A DNA stretch of 64,000 nt from Luteolibacter sp. Y139 (GTDB lineage: Bacteria > Verrucomicrobiota > Verrucomicrobiia > Verrucomicrobiales > Akkermansiaceae), in the NCBI RefSeq assembly GCF_038066715.1, contig NZ_JBBUKT010000006.1, forward strand, positions 248,001 to 312,000, read 5' to 3'. Shown here piece after piece: positions 44,964 through 57,677 of this stretch. Each line of letters starts with the position of its first letter. Position 1 is the first letter of the stretch. Position numbers and translations under genes: made by a program. Below the pieces are notes generated by a model. The model was not told where the DNA came from. It saw nothing but the letters and a program-made list of their open reading frames with translations, and ran no database searches.

Positions 44964-45242
44964 TCAGCAGAACTTCTTGAAGACCGCCCGTTGCGTGGCC
45001 TCCGGGCCGGGCAGTTGGTTGCGATAGAAGGTGAAGGAATTCACCGCTGAGAGCCGGCCGTCGTTCTTGGTCGCAGAGCCGACCCATGCTCCGTCGGGAA
45101 GACTGCCGACCTTGCGCTTCACGAAGTCCACGTGCGATAGCCCAAAGTCGGCGGTGTAATGCGTGACCTCCTCACCCTGGACGATGATGAGGAAGTAGTA
45201 ACCTTCACGGATCGGAATTCGAGAGTCAGTGGTCTGGGGCAT
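44964..45242 (-). CDS. Unknown 92-aa protein
   Basis: ATG 45242 to TGA at 44964. The product has natural-looking composition: REGYYFLIIVQGEEVTHYTA, then VDFVKRKVGSLPDGAWVGS, NSFTFYRNQLPG and a C-terminal KKFC. A far longer open frame continues upstream to 47630 but that part is antisense shadow over other genes. It has no signal peptide or TM. No family recognised. Confidence 0.55.
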   Translation of the reverse strand: MPQTTDSRIPIREGYYFLIIVQGEEVTHYTADFGLSHVDFVKRKVGSLPDGAWVGSATKNDGRLSAVNSFTFYRNQLPGPEATQRAVFKKFC

Positions 45243-45341
45243 ATCCAGCGGAGATAAGCCCGGTGGGTGGACATGCAAGTGGGCTTTGATCGGGCCCACG
45301 AGCTGCTTTCCAAACCGCACGGCTTCTGCTCTAGGAACATC

Positions 45342-45722
45342 ATGTACATCGCCGATCCCCAAAAGCTTCCGTCGGGTGTCTTCCTCTATACGTTGCGCCC
45401 GGTCCGGCCCGCCATGCTTGCCGAGGGGCCGACGGCTGAGGAGCAGGCATTGGCCGGAGCGCACTGGCAGTATTCGATCGATCTGCTGAAGCGCGGGGTG
45501 GTGGTCTTCGGTGGGCGGACGATGACGCGGGACAGCAGCAGCTTCGCGCCGGTGGTGATCCGGGCGGCTTCCATGGAAGCCGCGCGTGCGATCGTGGAGG
45601 GAGATCCCGCTGTTGCCGGCGGGGTGTTCCATGCCGAGATCTTTCCCTTCCAGCCGATGCTGATGGGGGAATGGCCGCAGGAATCGGCGACCGTGACATC
45701 GGGCGGTGTATCCTACGATTGA
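45342..45722 (+). CDS. YciI-like protein
   Basis: 126 aa from ATG 45342, preceded by an AGGAAC ribosome-binding site. The YCII fold is suggested by FLYTLRPVRPAMLAEGPTAEEQALAGAHWQYSIDLLKRGVVVFGG and the later ARAIVEGDPAVAGGVFHAEIFPF, which is a family hallmark (acting His/Asp pair near HAEIF). Function of most YciI-like proteins is unknown. Convergent-adjacent to the 92-aa gene (99 bases between starts). Confidence 0.75.
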   Translation: MYIADPQKLPSGVFLYTLRPVRPAMLAEGPTAEEQALAGAHWQYSIDLLKRGVVVFGGRTMTRDSSSFAPVVIRAASMEAARAIVEGDPAVAGGVFHAEIFPFQPMLMGEWPQESATVTSGGVSYD

Positions 45723-45794
45723 GGTCGGGATTTTGGCCGCTGCGGCGTTCTCGTCACGCAACTCAAGGCGGATCGGCGGGTTGTTTCTGGCATC

Positions 45795-46769
45795 ATGAAA
45801 TCGATTGCCGCGAGGGTCTTGGCCATGGTCGCCACGATAGGGTTCGCCTCTGCCGAAGCCTATGATCCGCTGAAGGTGCCCGCGGCGGAGATTGTTTCGA
45901 AGACCTTCGAGGTGAAGGACGCCGGGCGAGACCGCACGCTGCCGATCCGTGTCTACTTGCCGGAGGGAAAGTCGGCAGCTCCGGTGGTGATCTTTTCCCA
46001 CGGTCTGGGCGGCTCGCGGGACAACAATCCCTACCTCGGGAATCACTGGGCGCGGCGCGGCTATGCCGTGGTCTTCGTCCAGCATCCCGGCAGCGACGAG
46101 AGCGTCTGGAAGGATGCCCCGGGCTTGGAAAAAATGACCGCGCTCAAGGAGGCGGCATCGATCGAAAACTATCTGGCCCGCGCCAAGGATGTGCCGGTGG
46201 TCATTGATGCGCTGGCTGCTTGGAACAAGGAGACGGGGCATGCTTTGGCCGGGCGGCTGGATCTGGAGCGTCTCGGGATGTCGGGCCACTCCTTCGGTGC
46301 GCAGACGACCCAGGCGCTGGCGGGGCAGGGAGATCGCCCGCGGTTGTCGCTGGTCGAGCCTCGCATCGATGCCGCCGTGATGATGAGCCCGTCCCCGCCC
46401 AGGGTCGGCGATCCGGCGAAGGCCTTTGCCAACGTCAAGATTCCCTGTTTGCTGATGACGGGGACGCGCGATGAGAGTCCAATCGGGAATACCACTCCGG
46501 AGGACCGGCTGAAGGTTTTCCCGGCTCTCCAACAGGCCCCGGCGTGGGAGGTGGTCTTCGATCAAGCGACCCACATGGACTTCGGCCAGCGGGGAAGAGC
46601 GGAAGATACCTCCCGCTATCACAAGGCTATCCTCGCCCTGACGACTGCCTTCTGGGATGCAGAGCTGAAGGGCGATTCTGAAGCCAAGGCGTGGCTCAAT
46701 GGCGAAGGCGCGAAGTCGGTGCTGGTTGCTGCCGACCGCTGGGAAGCCAATGGGAAGGCGAAGGAGTGA
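45795..46769 (+). CDS. Secreted alpha/beta hydrolase (PAF-acetylhydrolase/DLH-like)
   Basis: 324 aa. Signal peptide-like N-terminus (ARVLAMVATIGFASAEA). Nucleophile elbow is GMSGHSFGAQT (about 155-165), oxyanion region FSHGLGGSRDN and a final THMDF with the His. Family relatives include platelet-activating-factor acetylhydrolase-type and predicted dienelactone hydrolases. Substrate unknown. It is followed by a 74-aa DUF1232-like gene. Confidence 0.82.
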   Translation: MKSIAARVLAMVATIGFASAEAYDPLKVPAAEIVSKTFEVKDAGRDRTLPIRVYLPEGKSAAPVVIFSHGLGGSRDNNPYLGNHWARRGYAVVFVQHPGSDESVWKDAPGLEKMTALKEAASIENYLARAKDVPVVIDALAAWNKETGHALAGRLDLERLGMSGHSFGAQTTQALAGQGDRPRLSLVEPRIDAAVMMSPSPPRVGDPAKAFANVKIPCLLMTGTRDESPIGNTTPEDRLKVFPALQQAPAWEVVFDQATHMDFGQRGRAEDTSRYHKAILALTTAFWDAELKGDSEAKAWLNGEGAKSVLVAADRWEANGKAKE

Positions 46770-46835
46770 ATGAGGGGGCCAGTCGTCGCATCTAATGGTG
46801 GTAGAACCGGGGCGTTTTTCGCGTATGATCCCGAC

Positions 46836-47060
46836 GTGAAAAAGACCATCGCCCTGCTTTTCGCCCTGGTTTCGGGCTTCTACGTGTTCTTCGCCTCGTG
46901 GATTCCGGATCCTCTGCCGTTCCTCGACGAGGCGACGGCCCTGGTGATTTTCGTGAAGTCGATGAGCGTGCTGGGCTTTGATTTGACGAGATTTGTTCCA
47001 TTTTTGGGAAAGAAAACGAAGCCCGAGGGTAAAACCGGTGGGCCGGTTGTTGATGTTTGA
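46836..47060 (+). CDS. DUF1232-like small membrane protein
   Basis: 74 aa from GTG 46836. The core FYVFFASWIPDPLPFLDEATALVIFVKSM resembles the DUF1232/YkvA pattern (DLIPD-I-P-LG-DD), with two hydrophobic stretches and a Lys-rich tail. ATG 46770, one codon after the previous stop, would add a poor N-terminus. Function unknown. Confidence 0.6.
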   Translation: MKKTIALLFALVSGFYVFFASWIPDPLPFLDEATALVIFVKSMSVLGFDLTRFVPFLGKKTKPEGKTGGPVVDV

Positions 47061-47120
47061 GAATTCCCGATTTCCTGCGCAATAGCTGTCCCCGCGCCAC
47101 CGTAGAGCACCCGCCCGCCC

Positions 47121-48728
47121 ATGACCGACTCTGAGACTCCGCGACGTTCCGTTACCGGCCCTATTTTCCTGACCCTCTGCGGGTTGTTGGTGATCGCCGC
47201 CCTTGCGTCCGTGCCCTTTGTGGCGGGCCCGCCGCCGGAGGATGGCTTGCCGGACATGGCGAGGTTCCTGGGGCACTTCCATCCGGTTTTCCTGCACTTG
47301 CCGATCGGCATGCTGCTGCTGGTGCTGGTGCTGGAGATCGGCCACTTCATCCCGCGGAACCGCGCCGGCTACTCGACGCGGATGGCGATGTTCTTCGCTG
47401 CGGCATCCGCCGTGGTTGCCACCATCCTCGGACTCCTGCTTTACTACGGTGCGGGCACTTATCGCGATGAGATCGCCCAGCGCCACCTTTACGGCGGCAT
47501 CATCTTCTCCTGCGGCATGGTCGCGGCCTTTGTCGTGAAGGTCTGGGTCGACATGGCGGCGGGCAAGGGGACCTGGCTCTACTGGATCCTGCTGCTCGGC
47601 AGCACGGGCGTGATGGGATTGGCCGCGCATGACGGGGGTTCACTAACCCACGGTCCTGAATATCTTACCACCTACGCCCCCAATTCCGTCCGCAAGATGA
47701 TCGGCTTGCCGGAAAAGGCGGAGAAGAAGAGCAAGGGTAAGAAGCCCGAATTGGCTGCCGCTCCTGGCGATGGGGAGAAGCCTACGGCTCCCAAGGCTGC
47801 CGCGGTTCAAACCTCCGGAGATCCGGTGGTGTATACCGGTATCATCAACCCGATCCTGGAGCAGAAGTGCTACGGCTGCCACAGCGCCGATCAGAAGGTG
47901 AAGGGCAAGTATCGCATGGAGGAATATGACCTCCTCGTGAAGGGCGGTTCGGAAGGCGATGGCATTGTCCATGGCAAGTCCAAGGACAGCAATATCGTCG
48001 TCCGCGTCGAACTCCCGATGGACGAGGACGAGCACATGCCGCCCTCGGACAAGAAAGATCTCCAACTCGGTGCGCATGAGATCACACTCATCAAGTGGTG
48101 GATCGACAGCGGCGCCTCGAAGGATGCGAAGCTTTCCGAGCTCAAGCCAACCGACGAAATCAAGGCGGCGATCGCGAAGCTGGTGCCACCTGAAGTACTG
48201 GCGCAGCAGAAGGCTGCGGCCGAGCAGGAGGTCAAGCAGGCCGCCGAGAAGCGCGACTCCGTGAAGGCCGACGTCGAGCGTCTGCGCAAGGAATTCCCGG
48301 CCGCGCTCAACTTCGAATCACAGGCCTCCAGTGGTCTCGTCTTCACCGCGGTCAGCATGCGCAAGGACTTCGGCGACGCTGATCTGGCCAAGCTCCAGCC
48401 GGTGATGCCGGCAATGGTATCGCTCGATCTCTCGGCCAGCACAGTGACCGACAACAGCGCGAAGATCATCGCCGGTGCGGCTGAACTGAAGTCGCTGCGT
48501 CTAGCCGAGACGGCGGTGACCGATGCGGTGTTGGAATCGGTGGCGAAGCTGCCCAAGCTGGAGTCGCTCAACCTCTACGGCACCCAGGTGACGAACGAGG
48601 GGATCCTCAAGCTGGGCGAGCTGAAAAATCTCAAGAAGCTCTACCTGTGGCAGACCAAGGTCGATGCCGCTGGAGTTGAGGCGTTCAAGGCGAAGCTGCC
48701 GGGCTGCGAGGTCGTGATGGGACTGTAA
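47121..48728 (+). CDS. Membrane protein with planctomycete-type cytochrome c and leucine-rich repeats
   Basis: 535 aa. TM helices at about 14-33, 57-73, 90-110, 126-140 and 155-168 form a DUF2231-like membrane module. After a Lys/Pro-rich linker comes a cytochrome c PSC1-like domain: INPILEQKCYGCHSADQKVKGKYRMEEYDLLVKGG, with one CxxCH haem site (CYGCH), and then EDEHMPPSD, a probable axial Met. A coiled coil (about 350-395) leads to leucine-rich repeats (LKSLRLAETAVTD, LESLNLYGTQVTNE, LKKLYLWQTKVD). This architecture is typical of Planctomycetes and Verrucomicrobia. An electron-transfer or sensing role is inferred. Confidence 0.85.
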   Translation: MTDSETPRRSVTGPIFLTLCGLLVIAALASVPFVAGPPPEDGLPDMARFLGHFHPVFLHLPIGMLLLVLVLEIGHFIPRNRAGYSTRMAMFFAAASAVVATILGLLLYYGAGTYRDEIAQRHLYGGIIFSCGMVAAFVVKVWVDMAAGKGTWLYWILLLGSTGVMGLAAHDGGSLTHGPEYLTTYAPNSVRKMIGLPEKAEKKSKGKKPELAAAPGDGEKPTAPKAAAVQTSGDPVVYTGIINPILEQKCYGCHSADQKVKGKYRMEEYDLLVKGGSEGDGIVHGKSKDSNIVVRVELPMDEDEHMPPSDKKDLQLGAHEITLIKWWIDSGASKDAKLSELKPTDEIKAAIAKLVPPEVLAQQKAAAEQEVKQAAEKRDSVKADVERLRKEFPAALNFESQASSGLVFTAVSMRKDFGDADLAKLQPVMPAMVSLDLSASTVTDNSAKIIAGAAELKSLRLAETAVTDAVLESVAKLPKLESLNLYGTQVTNEGILKLGELKNLKKLYLWQTKVDAAGVEAFKAKLPGCEVVMGL

Positions 48729-48809
48729 GTGCCGACATCCATGAGGTGTCGGCCGGAGAGATGACATCGCTCGACAAGCGGAGATGGCTTGTCTTATCTC
48801 CCGCCAGCG

Positions 48810-49586
48810 ATGAACGATCCTCTCCAGTTTGATCATGCAGAACTCGCCAACCCGTCCGCATGTGGCGCCTGCAAGTCGGCTCTCGGCCCGTCCTATTTTC
48901 AAGCGGCGGGTCAGATGCTTTGCGGCAATTGCGCCGAAGGATTCCGCAAGGCATTGGCGGGAAATGGATCGCGCGGCGGACGCGTCGTGAAAGCGACTTT
49001 GCTGGGATTGCTGGCCGGAGCTGTGGGCGCGGCGATCTACTATGGAGTGCTCGCCTTGACCGGCTACAACGTCGGGCTGGTGGCGATCGTGGTCGGCATG
49101 CTGGTCGGCCGCGCGGTGCGTCGTGGTTCGGGAAATCGCGGAGGGCTCGGGTATCAATTCCTCGCTGCGGGCATCACCTATTTCGCAATCGCCGCTACCT
49201 ACGTGCCGACGGCGCTCAAGGAGATCGCGGAGACGTCGGGATCCGGCCAGGTCGAGGCCGTGTCCGGGACGACCGAAGGGATTACTACCGATGGAAAGGC
49301 TGCGAAAGCGCCCGCGACCCAGCCCGAGGCAGCTACTGCTGAAACGAACAAAACCGTTCCCACGGGAGAGGAGGAGATTTCTCCGGTCCTGGCCATCATT
49401 GCCTTGGTCGGACTCACGTTGGCCTTGCCGATCCTGGCGGCGTTTGGCGGTGGCGTCATTTCGTTGCTGATCGTCGGCTTTGGCGTGTGGGAGGCTTGGC
49501 GACTGAACAAGCGCATCAAGATCGACATCACCGGACCGCACGAATTGGCCTCGCAGCCTCCGTCCCTGCCTGCTGCCCATGGTTGA
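48810..49586 (+). CDS. Zinc-ribbon membrane protein of unknown function
   Basis: 258 aa from ATG 48810. The N-terminus holds a four-Cys zinc ribbon (CGACK near residue 20 and LCGNC near 40), followed by TM helices at about 62-82, 86-100, 112-128, 200-215 and 220-233, with a Thr/Ala/Glu-rich segment between. It overlaps the site-2 protease gene by 8 bases, so they are likely translated together and may work as a pair. Confidence 0.75.
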   Translation: MNDPLQFDHAELANPSACGACKSALGPSYFQAAGQMLCGNCAEGFRKALAGNGSRGGRVVKATLLGLLAGAVGAAIYYGVLALTGYNVGLVAIVVGMLVGRAVRRGSGNRGGLGYQFLAAGITYFAIAATYVPTALKEIAETSGSGQVEAVSGTTEGITTDGKAAKAPATQPEAATAETNKTVPTGEEEISPVLAIIALVGLTLALPILAAFGGGVISLLIVGFGVWEAWRLNKRIKIDITGPHELASQPPSLPAAHG

Positions 49587-50610
49587 TCCACTCGCACCGA
49601 CGGCGAATCGATGCGGCGGCTGCGCGAGCGAGGTGGCGACCGGGCTTCTTGCGTGCCCGGGATGTGGCGCGCTGGTTCATGCGGTGGAGCTGAAGAGCCT
49701 GGCGGCTGAAGCGTCTTCAGCCGCGACGCCATTGGACGCGCTAACACGCTGGCGGCGTGCGTTGGAGTTGCTGCCCGCGAATACGAGGCAGCATGCCGCC
49801 GTGCGGGAGCGGATCGAAGCGCTCACCCGCGAGGTCGACCAAGGGCCTGTGGAGGTGAAGCCGTCTGAGCGATCCACGGCTCCCAGAAAGAAAGGGCTCG
49901 CTGGGGTATTGGTCGCGATCGGCGCGGTGCTTCTGAAGTTCAAGTCGCTGCTCATCCTCCTGCTGACGAAGGGCAAGCTGCTGCTGCTCGGGTTGACGAA
50001 GGGCAGCACCTTCATTTCGATGTTCGCCGCATTCGGCGTGTATTGGACGATGTTCGGATGGAAGTTCGCGGCCGGTCTCGTGCTCTCGATTTACGTCCAC
50101 GAGATGGGACACGTGTGGATGCTGAGGAAATTCGGCATCCAGGCCAGTGCGCCGATGTTCATTCCAGGGCTCGGTGCTGTTGTGCGGCTCAAGCAGCAAT
50201 TGCCAACGGCTCCTGAGGACGCACGCGTTGGCTTGGCCGGACCCGTATGGGGCTTTGCTGCGGCGCTGGTTTGCTGGCTGTTTTCAATCGGGTTTCATTC
50301 GCCGCTCTTCGCTGCGCTGGCGCATGTGGGGGCGTGGATCAATCTCTTCAACCTGACGCCGGTATGGCAGCTCGATGGCTCGCGAGCCTTCCGCTCGCTT
50401 ACCCGGGTGCATCGATGGATCGCCGTCGCGGGAGTGGCTGCTTCGTTCGCGTTCTCGCGTGAGCCTTGGCTGCTGCTGATCCTTGCGGTCGGTGCCTTCC
50501 GGGCCTTTGAAAAGGACGTGACCGAGGAGCCTGATACCCAGGCATTGGGAGAATATCTGTTCCTAATCGTGGCGCTCTCCGCGCTGACGATGGTGTCCGC
50601 GAACGTGTGA
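49579..50610 (+). CDS. Site-2 protease family (M50) with N-terminal zinc ribbon
   Basis: 343 aa. Two CxxC pairs at the N-terminus (CGGCAS, CPGCGA) form a zinc ribbon, then a helical linker, then an M50 metalloprotease core: IYVHEMGHVWML with HExxH (about 172-180) and NLTPVWQLDGSRAF with the NPxxDG-type Asp. Several TM helices surround them. Site-2 proteases cleave within membranes to release regulators or clear signal-peptide remnants. No anti-sigma factor is adjacent, so the substrate is unknown; the paired zinc-ribbon protein is a candidate partner or substrate. Confidence 0.88.
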   Translation: MVDPLAPTANRCGGCASEVATGLLACPGCGALVHAVELKSLAAEASSAATPLDALTRWRRALELLPANTRQHAAVRERIEALTREVDQGPVEVKPSERSTAPRKKGLAGVLVAIGAVLLKFKSLLILLLTKGKLLLLGLTKGSTFISMFAAFGVYWTMFGWKFAAGLVLSIYVHEMGHVWMLRKFGIQASAPMFIPGLGAVVRLKQQLPTAPEDARVGLAGPVWGFAAALVCWLFSIGFHSPLFAALAHVGAWINLFNLTPVWQLDGSRAFRSLTRVHRWIAVAGVAASFAFSREPWLLLILAVGAFRAFEKDVTEEPDTQALGEYLFLIVALSALTMVSANV

Positions 50611-50614
50611 TTTC

Positions 50615-54002
<3,388 letters not shown>

Positions 54003-54028
54003 GAGGGAGGGGAGGGAAGGTCGGGCGG

Positions 54029-54526
54029 CTAGCGCGGATACACCGTGATCCGATAGGGATCATAGCGGTCATCCGGCCGGAAGAGCCAGCCTGGATTCCG
54101 GTTCACCACCTCGTAGCCGGTCAGCATGAATTCCGGGAGGAATTGGTTGCTGTTCGGGTCGTAGGCCTCCTTGCCGGTGAGGTAGCCATTCAGGCGGTAC
54201 TCGAAATTCTGGTCGTAGCCGTAGCGCTGGCCGTCCGGGCCATTCTCCGGCAGGCGGTCAGGCTGGCGCTTCTTGTCCTCGCGGACGATGATCAGCTTGG
54301 CCTTGTCCCATCCCTGGCGCGGACGTTTCAGATAGCCCCAGAAGCGGGTCTTTTGCACGTAGTAGCGGCGTCCGTAGAAGAAGTCTCCGGTCGGTTCGCT
54401 GGCGATTGCCGCCTTGCGTTCCTCAATGGTGGCGGGGCCGCCCATGTTACCGCTGCCCATCGTTCCGCCGCATTGGCAAAGCACTACCGTTCCTAGAACC
54501 ATCAACGCGCGCAAAGTCCAACTCAT
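54029..54526 (-). CDS. Unknown lipoprotein
   Basis: 165 aa from ATG 54526, giving a lipoprotein signal (LRALMVLGTVVLCQC, lipobox at VLCQC). The mature part has GDFFYGRRYYVQKTRFWGYLKRPRQ and ends in a Tyr/Pro-rich segment (DDRYDPYRITVYP). It is 26 bases upstream of the single-TM protein gene on the same strand. Family of unknown function. Confidence 0.65.
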   Translation of the reverse strand: MSWTLRALMVLGTVVLCQCGGTMGSGNMGGPATIEERKAAIASEPTGDFFYGRRYYVQKTRFWGYLKRPRQGWDKAKLIIVREDKKRQPDRLPENGPDGQRYGYDQNFEYRLNGYLTGKEAYDPNSNQFLPEFMLTGYEVVNRNPGWLFRPDDRYDPYRITVYPR

Positions 54527-54684
54527 GGGCCGGGAGGCTAGGGAACCGGTGGTGGCCTCCGCAAGCGCCAATCCCGCCGCCGCAGTGCTGGAAACCGGCC
54601 CGAAAACCGCTTGCAAATCCCTTTCCGGCTCGTTACCTCCGGCGCCCCCCGGGAGAGCGATAGTCTCTACACGAATCGAAACGC

Positions 54685-55164
54685 ATGAAGTTGGCCAACC
54701 TGCTTACCCCCGAAAGAATCATCCTAGAGATGACTGCCGGGGAGCATTGGCCCACCATCGTGGAGCTGATTGACCAGCTTGTGTCCTGCTCGGCGCTGCC
54801 GGGAGAGATGCGTGAGGAGATTCTCGCCGCGCTGAAGATCCGCGAAGAGCAGGTGAGCACTGGAGTCGGGCACGGCGTTGCCATTCCGCATGCCTTTTCC
54901 GAGAAGCTCGACAAGGTGATCACCATCTTCGGGCGTTCCAAGGCGGGCATCGATTTCGAGTCGCTGGACGGCAAGCCGGTCCACTTCGTGATCCTGTTCC
55001 TGGTGCCGAAGAAGGACTACCACCTGCACCTGCAGACGCTGGCGGCGATCGCCAAGATGTTCACGAACGCCGAGATCCGACGACGACTTGGCGAGGCTGG
55101 CTGCCACCAGGAGATCCTCGATATCTTCGCTGGCAAGCCGCCGAAGGCCGCCGGGATGGCTTGA
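54685..55164 (+). CDS. PTS EIIA (PtsN/fructose-type) domain protein
   Basis: 159 aa, size and pattern of the nitrogen-PTS EIIA-Ntr protein: MKLANLLTPERIILEM, IREEQVSTGVGHGVAIPHAF with the phospho-accepting H69, VILFLVPKKDYHLHLQTLAAIAKMF. In PTS-Ntr, EIIA is phosphorylated by NPr and regulates K+ transport and envelope genes. HPr/EI homologues are not in the window. Monocistronic, divergent from the lipoprotein gene. Confidence 0.88.
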   Translation: MKLANLLTPERIILEMTAGEHWPTIVELIDQLVSCSALPGEMREEILAALKIREEQVSTGVGHGVAIPHAFSEKLDKVITIFGRSKAGIDFESLDGKPVHFVILFLVPKKDYHLHLQTLAAIAKMFTNAEIRRRLGEAGCHQEILDIFAGKPPKAAGMA

Positions 55165-55320
55165 TCGGAGCCGCCGGGTGAGCCAAGCGCCTGCCTTTTG
55201 CAGAGGCAGGGAGTCCGCCCGATCTGTCTTTTTGTGGTTATCAGGACCAATGTCCTCTTTCTAAAACACTCTGCACTTGGCGTCCCCGGCGTCTTGGCGG
55301 TGAATCCATCCCTCTTTCCC

Positions 55321-57063
55321 ATGACCCTGATCCAGGACCTCGAATCCCGCTTGTCCGCCGCCTTCCAGCAAGTGCTCGGTGAAACCGTTGACGCGCCCGT
55401 GGTGGCCGCGGCCGACCTGCGTTTCGGCGACTACCAGAGCAATGCCGCGATGGCGCAGGCCAAGCAGCGCAAGACGAACCCGCGCGCGCTGGCCGAGCAG
55501 GTGATTGCGGCCTTGGATCTGGGTGACGTTGGCACCGCTGACATCGCCGGTCCCGGATTCATCAATTTCAAGATCAGCCCCGCGACCTTCGCCGCACGTG
55601 CCCAGGCCCAGCTTGCGGACGCCCGGCTCGGCGTGCCGGACATTGGTGCCGGCAAGACGGTAGTCGTTGATTTCTCGGCGCCGAACGTGGCGAAGCCGAT
55701 GCATGTGGGGCACATCCGGTCGACCATCATCGGTGACTCGCTGGCGCGGATCTCGCGTTTCCTCGGCTTCACGGTCATCACCGATAACCACATCGGGGAC
55801 TGGGGCACGCAGTTCGGCATGATCCTTCATGGCTGGAAGACGCTGCTCAATGAGGAGGCGCTTGCCACTGATCCGATTGCGGAGTTGCTGCGTGTTTATC
55901 GGGATGTCAATGCGACCAAGGAGCAGCCCGGCGTGCTGGATACTTGCAAGGCCGAGCTGGTGAAGCTTCAGGCCGGTGACCCCGAGAACCTCGCGATCTG
56001 GCAGCGCTGCATCGATGTCTCGAAGGCTGGCCTACAGAAGATCTACGACCGGCTCGATATCCATTTCGACCACTGGCTCGGTGAGAGCTACTTCAATGAC
56101 CGCCTGCCAAGCCTAGTCGACGAATTCCTCGAGAAGGGACTCGCTCGCGTGAGCGATGGCGCCGTGTGCGTTTTCTCCGATGAAACGAAGGCTCCGGAGG
56201 CCGATCCTTTCAAAGTGCATCGCGAGGAAGGCTGGACCGACAATCCTTCCATCATCCGGAAGGCCGATGGTGGCTTCCTCTATGCCACCACCGACCTCGC
56301 CACGCTTGAATATCGCGTGGAGCAATGGAAGGCGGACGAGATCTGGTATGTGGTCGGCGTTCCGCAGCAGCTTCACTTCCGGCAGATCTTCGATGCTGCG
56401 CATCGCTGGGGGAAGCAGGGCGAGTTCCGCCACATCGCCTTTGGATCCATCCTCGGTGAGGATCGGAAGTTGATGCGGACTCGCTCGGGTGAAAACGTCG
56501 GGCTCATTGAAGTGCTTGGCGAAGCGGTCGAGCGTGCTGCGGCAGCGATCGCGGAGAAGAATCCTGATTTGACTGGTGAGGAGGCGAAGGAAGTTGCCGA
56601 GATTGTCGGCATTGGCGCGGTGAAGTTTGCCGAACTCTCGCAGAACCGCCTCACCGACTACGTCTTTGCTTGGGATCGCATGCTTGCCCTGCAAGGCGAC
56701 ACTGCTCCGTATCTTCAATACAGCCACGTCCGGATCCGCTCGATCTTCCGCAAGCTCGATGGACCCTTCGATGCTGCTGGCGTCGCTCTTCATCTGAACG
56801 AGGATGCGGAGATCCATCTCTCGCGGCTGCTTGCCCGCTTTGGTGAGATCCTGCCGCAGGTGCTGGATGATCATCGCCCGAACCTGCTTGCGAACTACCT
56901 CTTGGAACTGGCGCGCGCCTTCCACTCGTTCTTTGAGGCCTGTCCGGTTCTCAAGGCCGAGGAGCCGGTCCGCTCCAGCCGCCTTGCGCTCTGCGATTTG
57001 ACCAGCCGTGTGCTCAGTACGGGACTTGGGCTGCTGGGTATCCGCTGTCCAGAGAGGATGTGA
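55321..57063 (+). CDS. argS: Arginyl-tRNA synthetase
   Basis: 580 aa from ATG 55321. Class I synthetase with a HIGH motif HVGH (128-131) in PNVAKPMHVGH and a KMSKS-like KLMRTRSG, plus ArgRS-specific N-terminal (about 1-110, tRNA D-loop) and C-terminal DALR anticodon domains (HVRIRSIFRKL and AFHSFFEACPVL). Catalyses Arg-tRNA(Arg) formation. Converges with the PEP-CTERM gene, 11 bases between stops. Confidence 0.97.
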   Translation: MTLIQDLESRLSAAFQQVLGETVDAPVVAAADLRFGDYQSNAAMAQAKQRKTNPRALAEQVIAALDLGDVGTADIAGPGFINFKISPATFAARAQAQLADARLGVPDIGAGKTVVVDFSAPNVAKPMHVGHIRSTIIGDSLARISRFLGFTVITDNHIGDWGTQFGMILHGWKTLLNEEALATDPIAELLRVYRDVNATKEQPGVLDTCKAELVKLQAGDPENLAIWQRCIDVSKAGLQKIYDRLDIHFDHWLGESYFNDRLPSLVDEFLEKGLARVSDGAVCVFSDETKAPEADPFKVHREEGWTDNPSIIRKADGGFLYATTDLATLEYRVEQWKADEIWYVVGVPQQLHFRQIFDAAHRWGKQGEFRHIAFGSILGEDRKLMRTRSGENVGLIEVLGEAVERAAAAIAEKNPDLTGEEAKEVAEIVGIGAVKFAELSQNRLTDYVFAWDRMLALQGDTAPYLQYSHVRIRSIFRKLDGPFDAAGVALHLNEDAEIHLSRLLARFGEILPQVLDDHRPNLLANYLLELARAFHSFFEACPVLKAEEPVRSSRLALCDLTSRVLSTGLGLLGIRCPERM

Positions 57064-57074
57064 TCCGTCGCGGC

Positions 57075-57677
57075 TTAGCGGCTTGTTCTCCTTCTGCGCA
57101 CCCTTGTGCAGAGGGCGAACGCTGCAGCCATGAATGAAGCCGCCGAAGGTTCAGGAACCGGGATGGCTGCGATCGTGTACATGTTTCCAGTGGTCTGGCT
57201 CCCGTTGGCGCCCAGCACGATGGTGCCCGCGGGAAGGGTGCTGGAATAGATGGAATACGGCAGGTTGTTGCCGACAGTGAGGTTGTTGATCCCAATATCC
57301 GTGAAGCCAAGTTGCGCGAGCCACGGCATGGAAGCCATGGGCTGGCTGACCCTGTCATCGATGAACAGGAACACCTTCGCCTGAGTGGCAAGGGTGACGG
57401 ACAATTGGTAGTCCGCTTTCGCGATATCACCGATGTCCGTCTGGATGTAGTCGGCATCCATCAGGTAAGTCGGAAGGGTGCCGTAGGTGAAATTCGTGTT
57501 GGCGTTGGCGTAGTAGTGGAAGCCGGGCCTGAGGCTGGCGGCATTCACAATCTCAGAAACCGCAGGATTCAGATCGCCGCCATCAAGGCGCGTGACGGAA
57601 GCAATGGTTGCCGAGTTCGCCACTTGGGCCGCGATGAGAGGCGACAGTAGGGTCAGGGCTGTCAGGGTTGTTTTCAT
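57075..57677 (-). CDS. PEP-CTERM sorted secreted protein
   Basis: 200 aa from ATG 57677. Signal peptide (TTLTALTLLSPLIAAQVANSA), a beta-rich body with LPTYLMDADYIQTDIGDI and VFLFIDDRVSQPM, and a C-terminal sorting tag: VPEP, a hydrophobic helix and RVRRRRTSR, the PEP-CTERM signal recognised by exosortase. No exosortase gene is in the window. Function unknown; secreted or surface-attached. Confidence 0.85.
   Translation of the reverse strand: MKTTLTALTLLSPLIAAQVANSATIASVTRLDGGDLNPAVSEIVNAASLRPGFHYYANANTNFTYGTLPTYLMDADYIQTDIGDIAKADYQLSVTLATQAKVFLFIDDRVSQPMASMPWLAQLGFTDIGINNLTVGNNLPYSIYSSTLPAGTIVLGANGSQTTGNMYTIAAIPVPEPSAASFMAAAFALCTRVRRRRTSR

Noticed and set aside
45243..47630. Upstream part of an 888-aa minus-strand frame
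   Set aside because: The translation is Arg/His/Pro/Gly-rich without motifs and lies over the YciI-like, hydrolase and cytochrome genes; only its last 92 codons (44964-45242) look like a gene.
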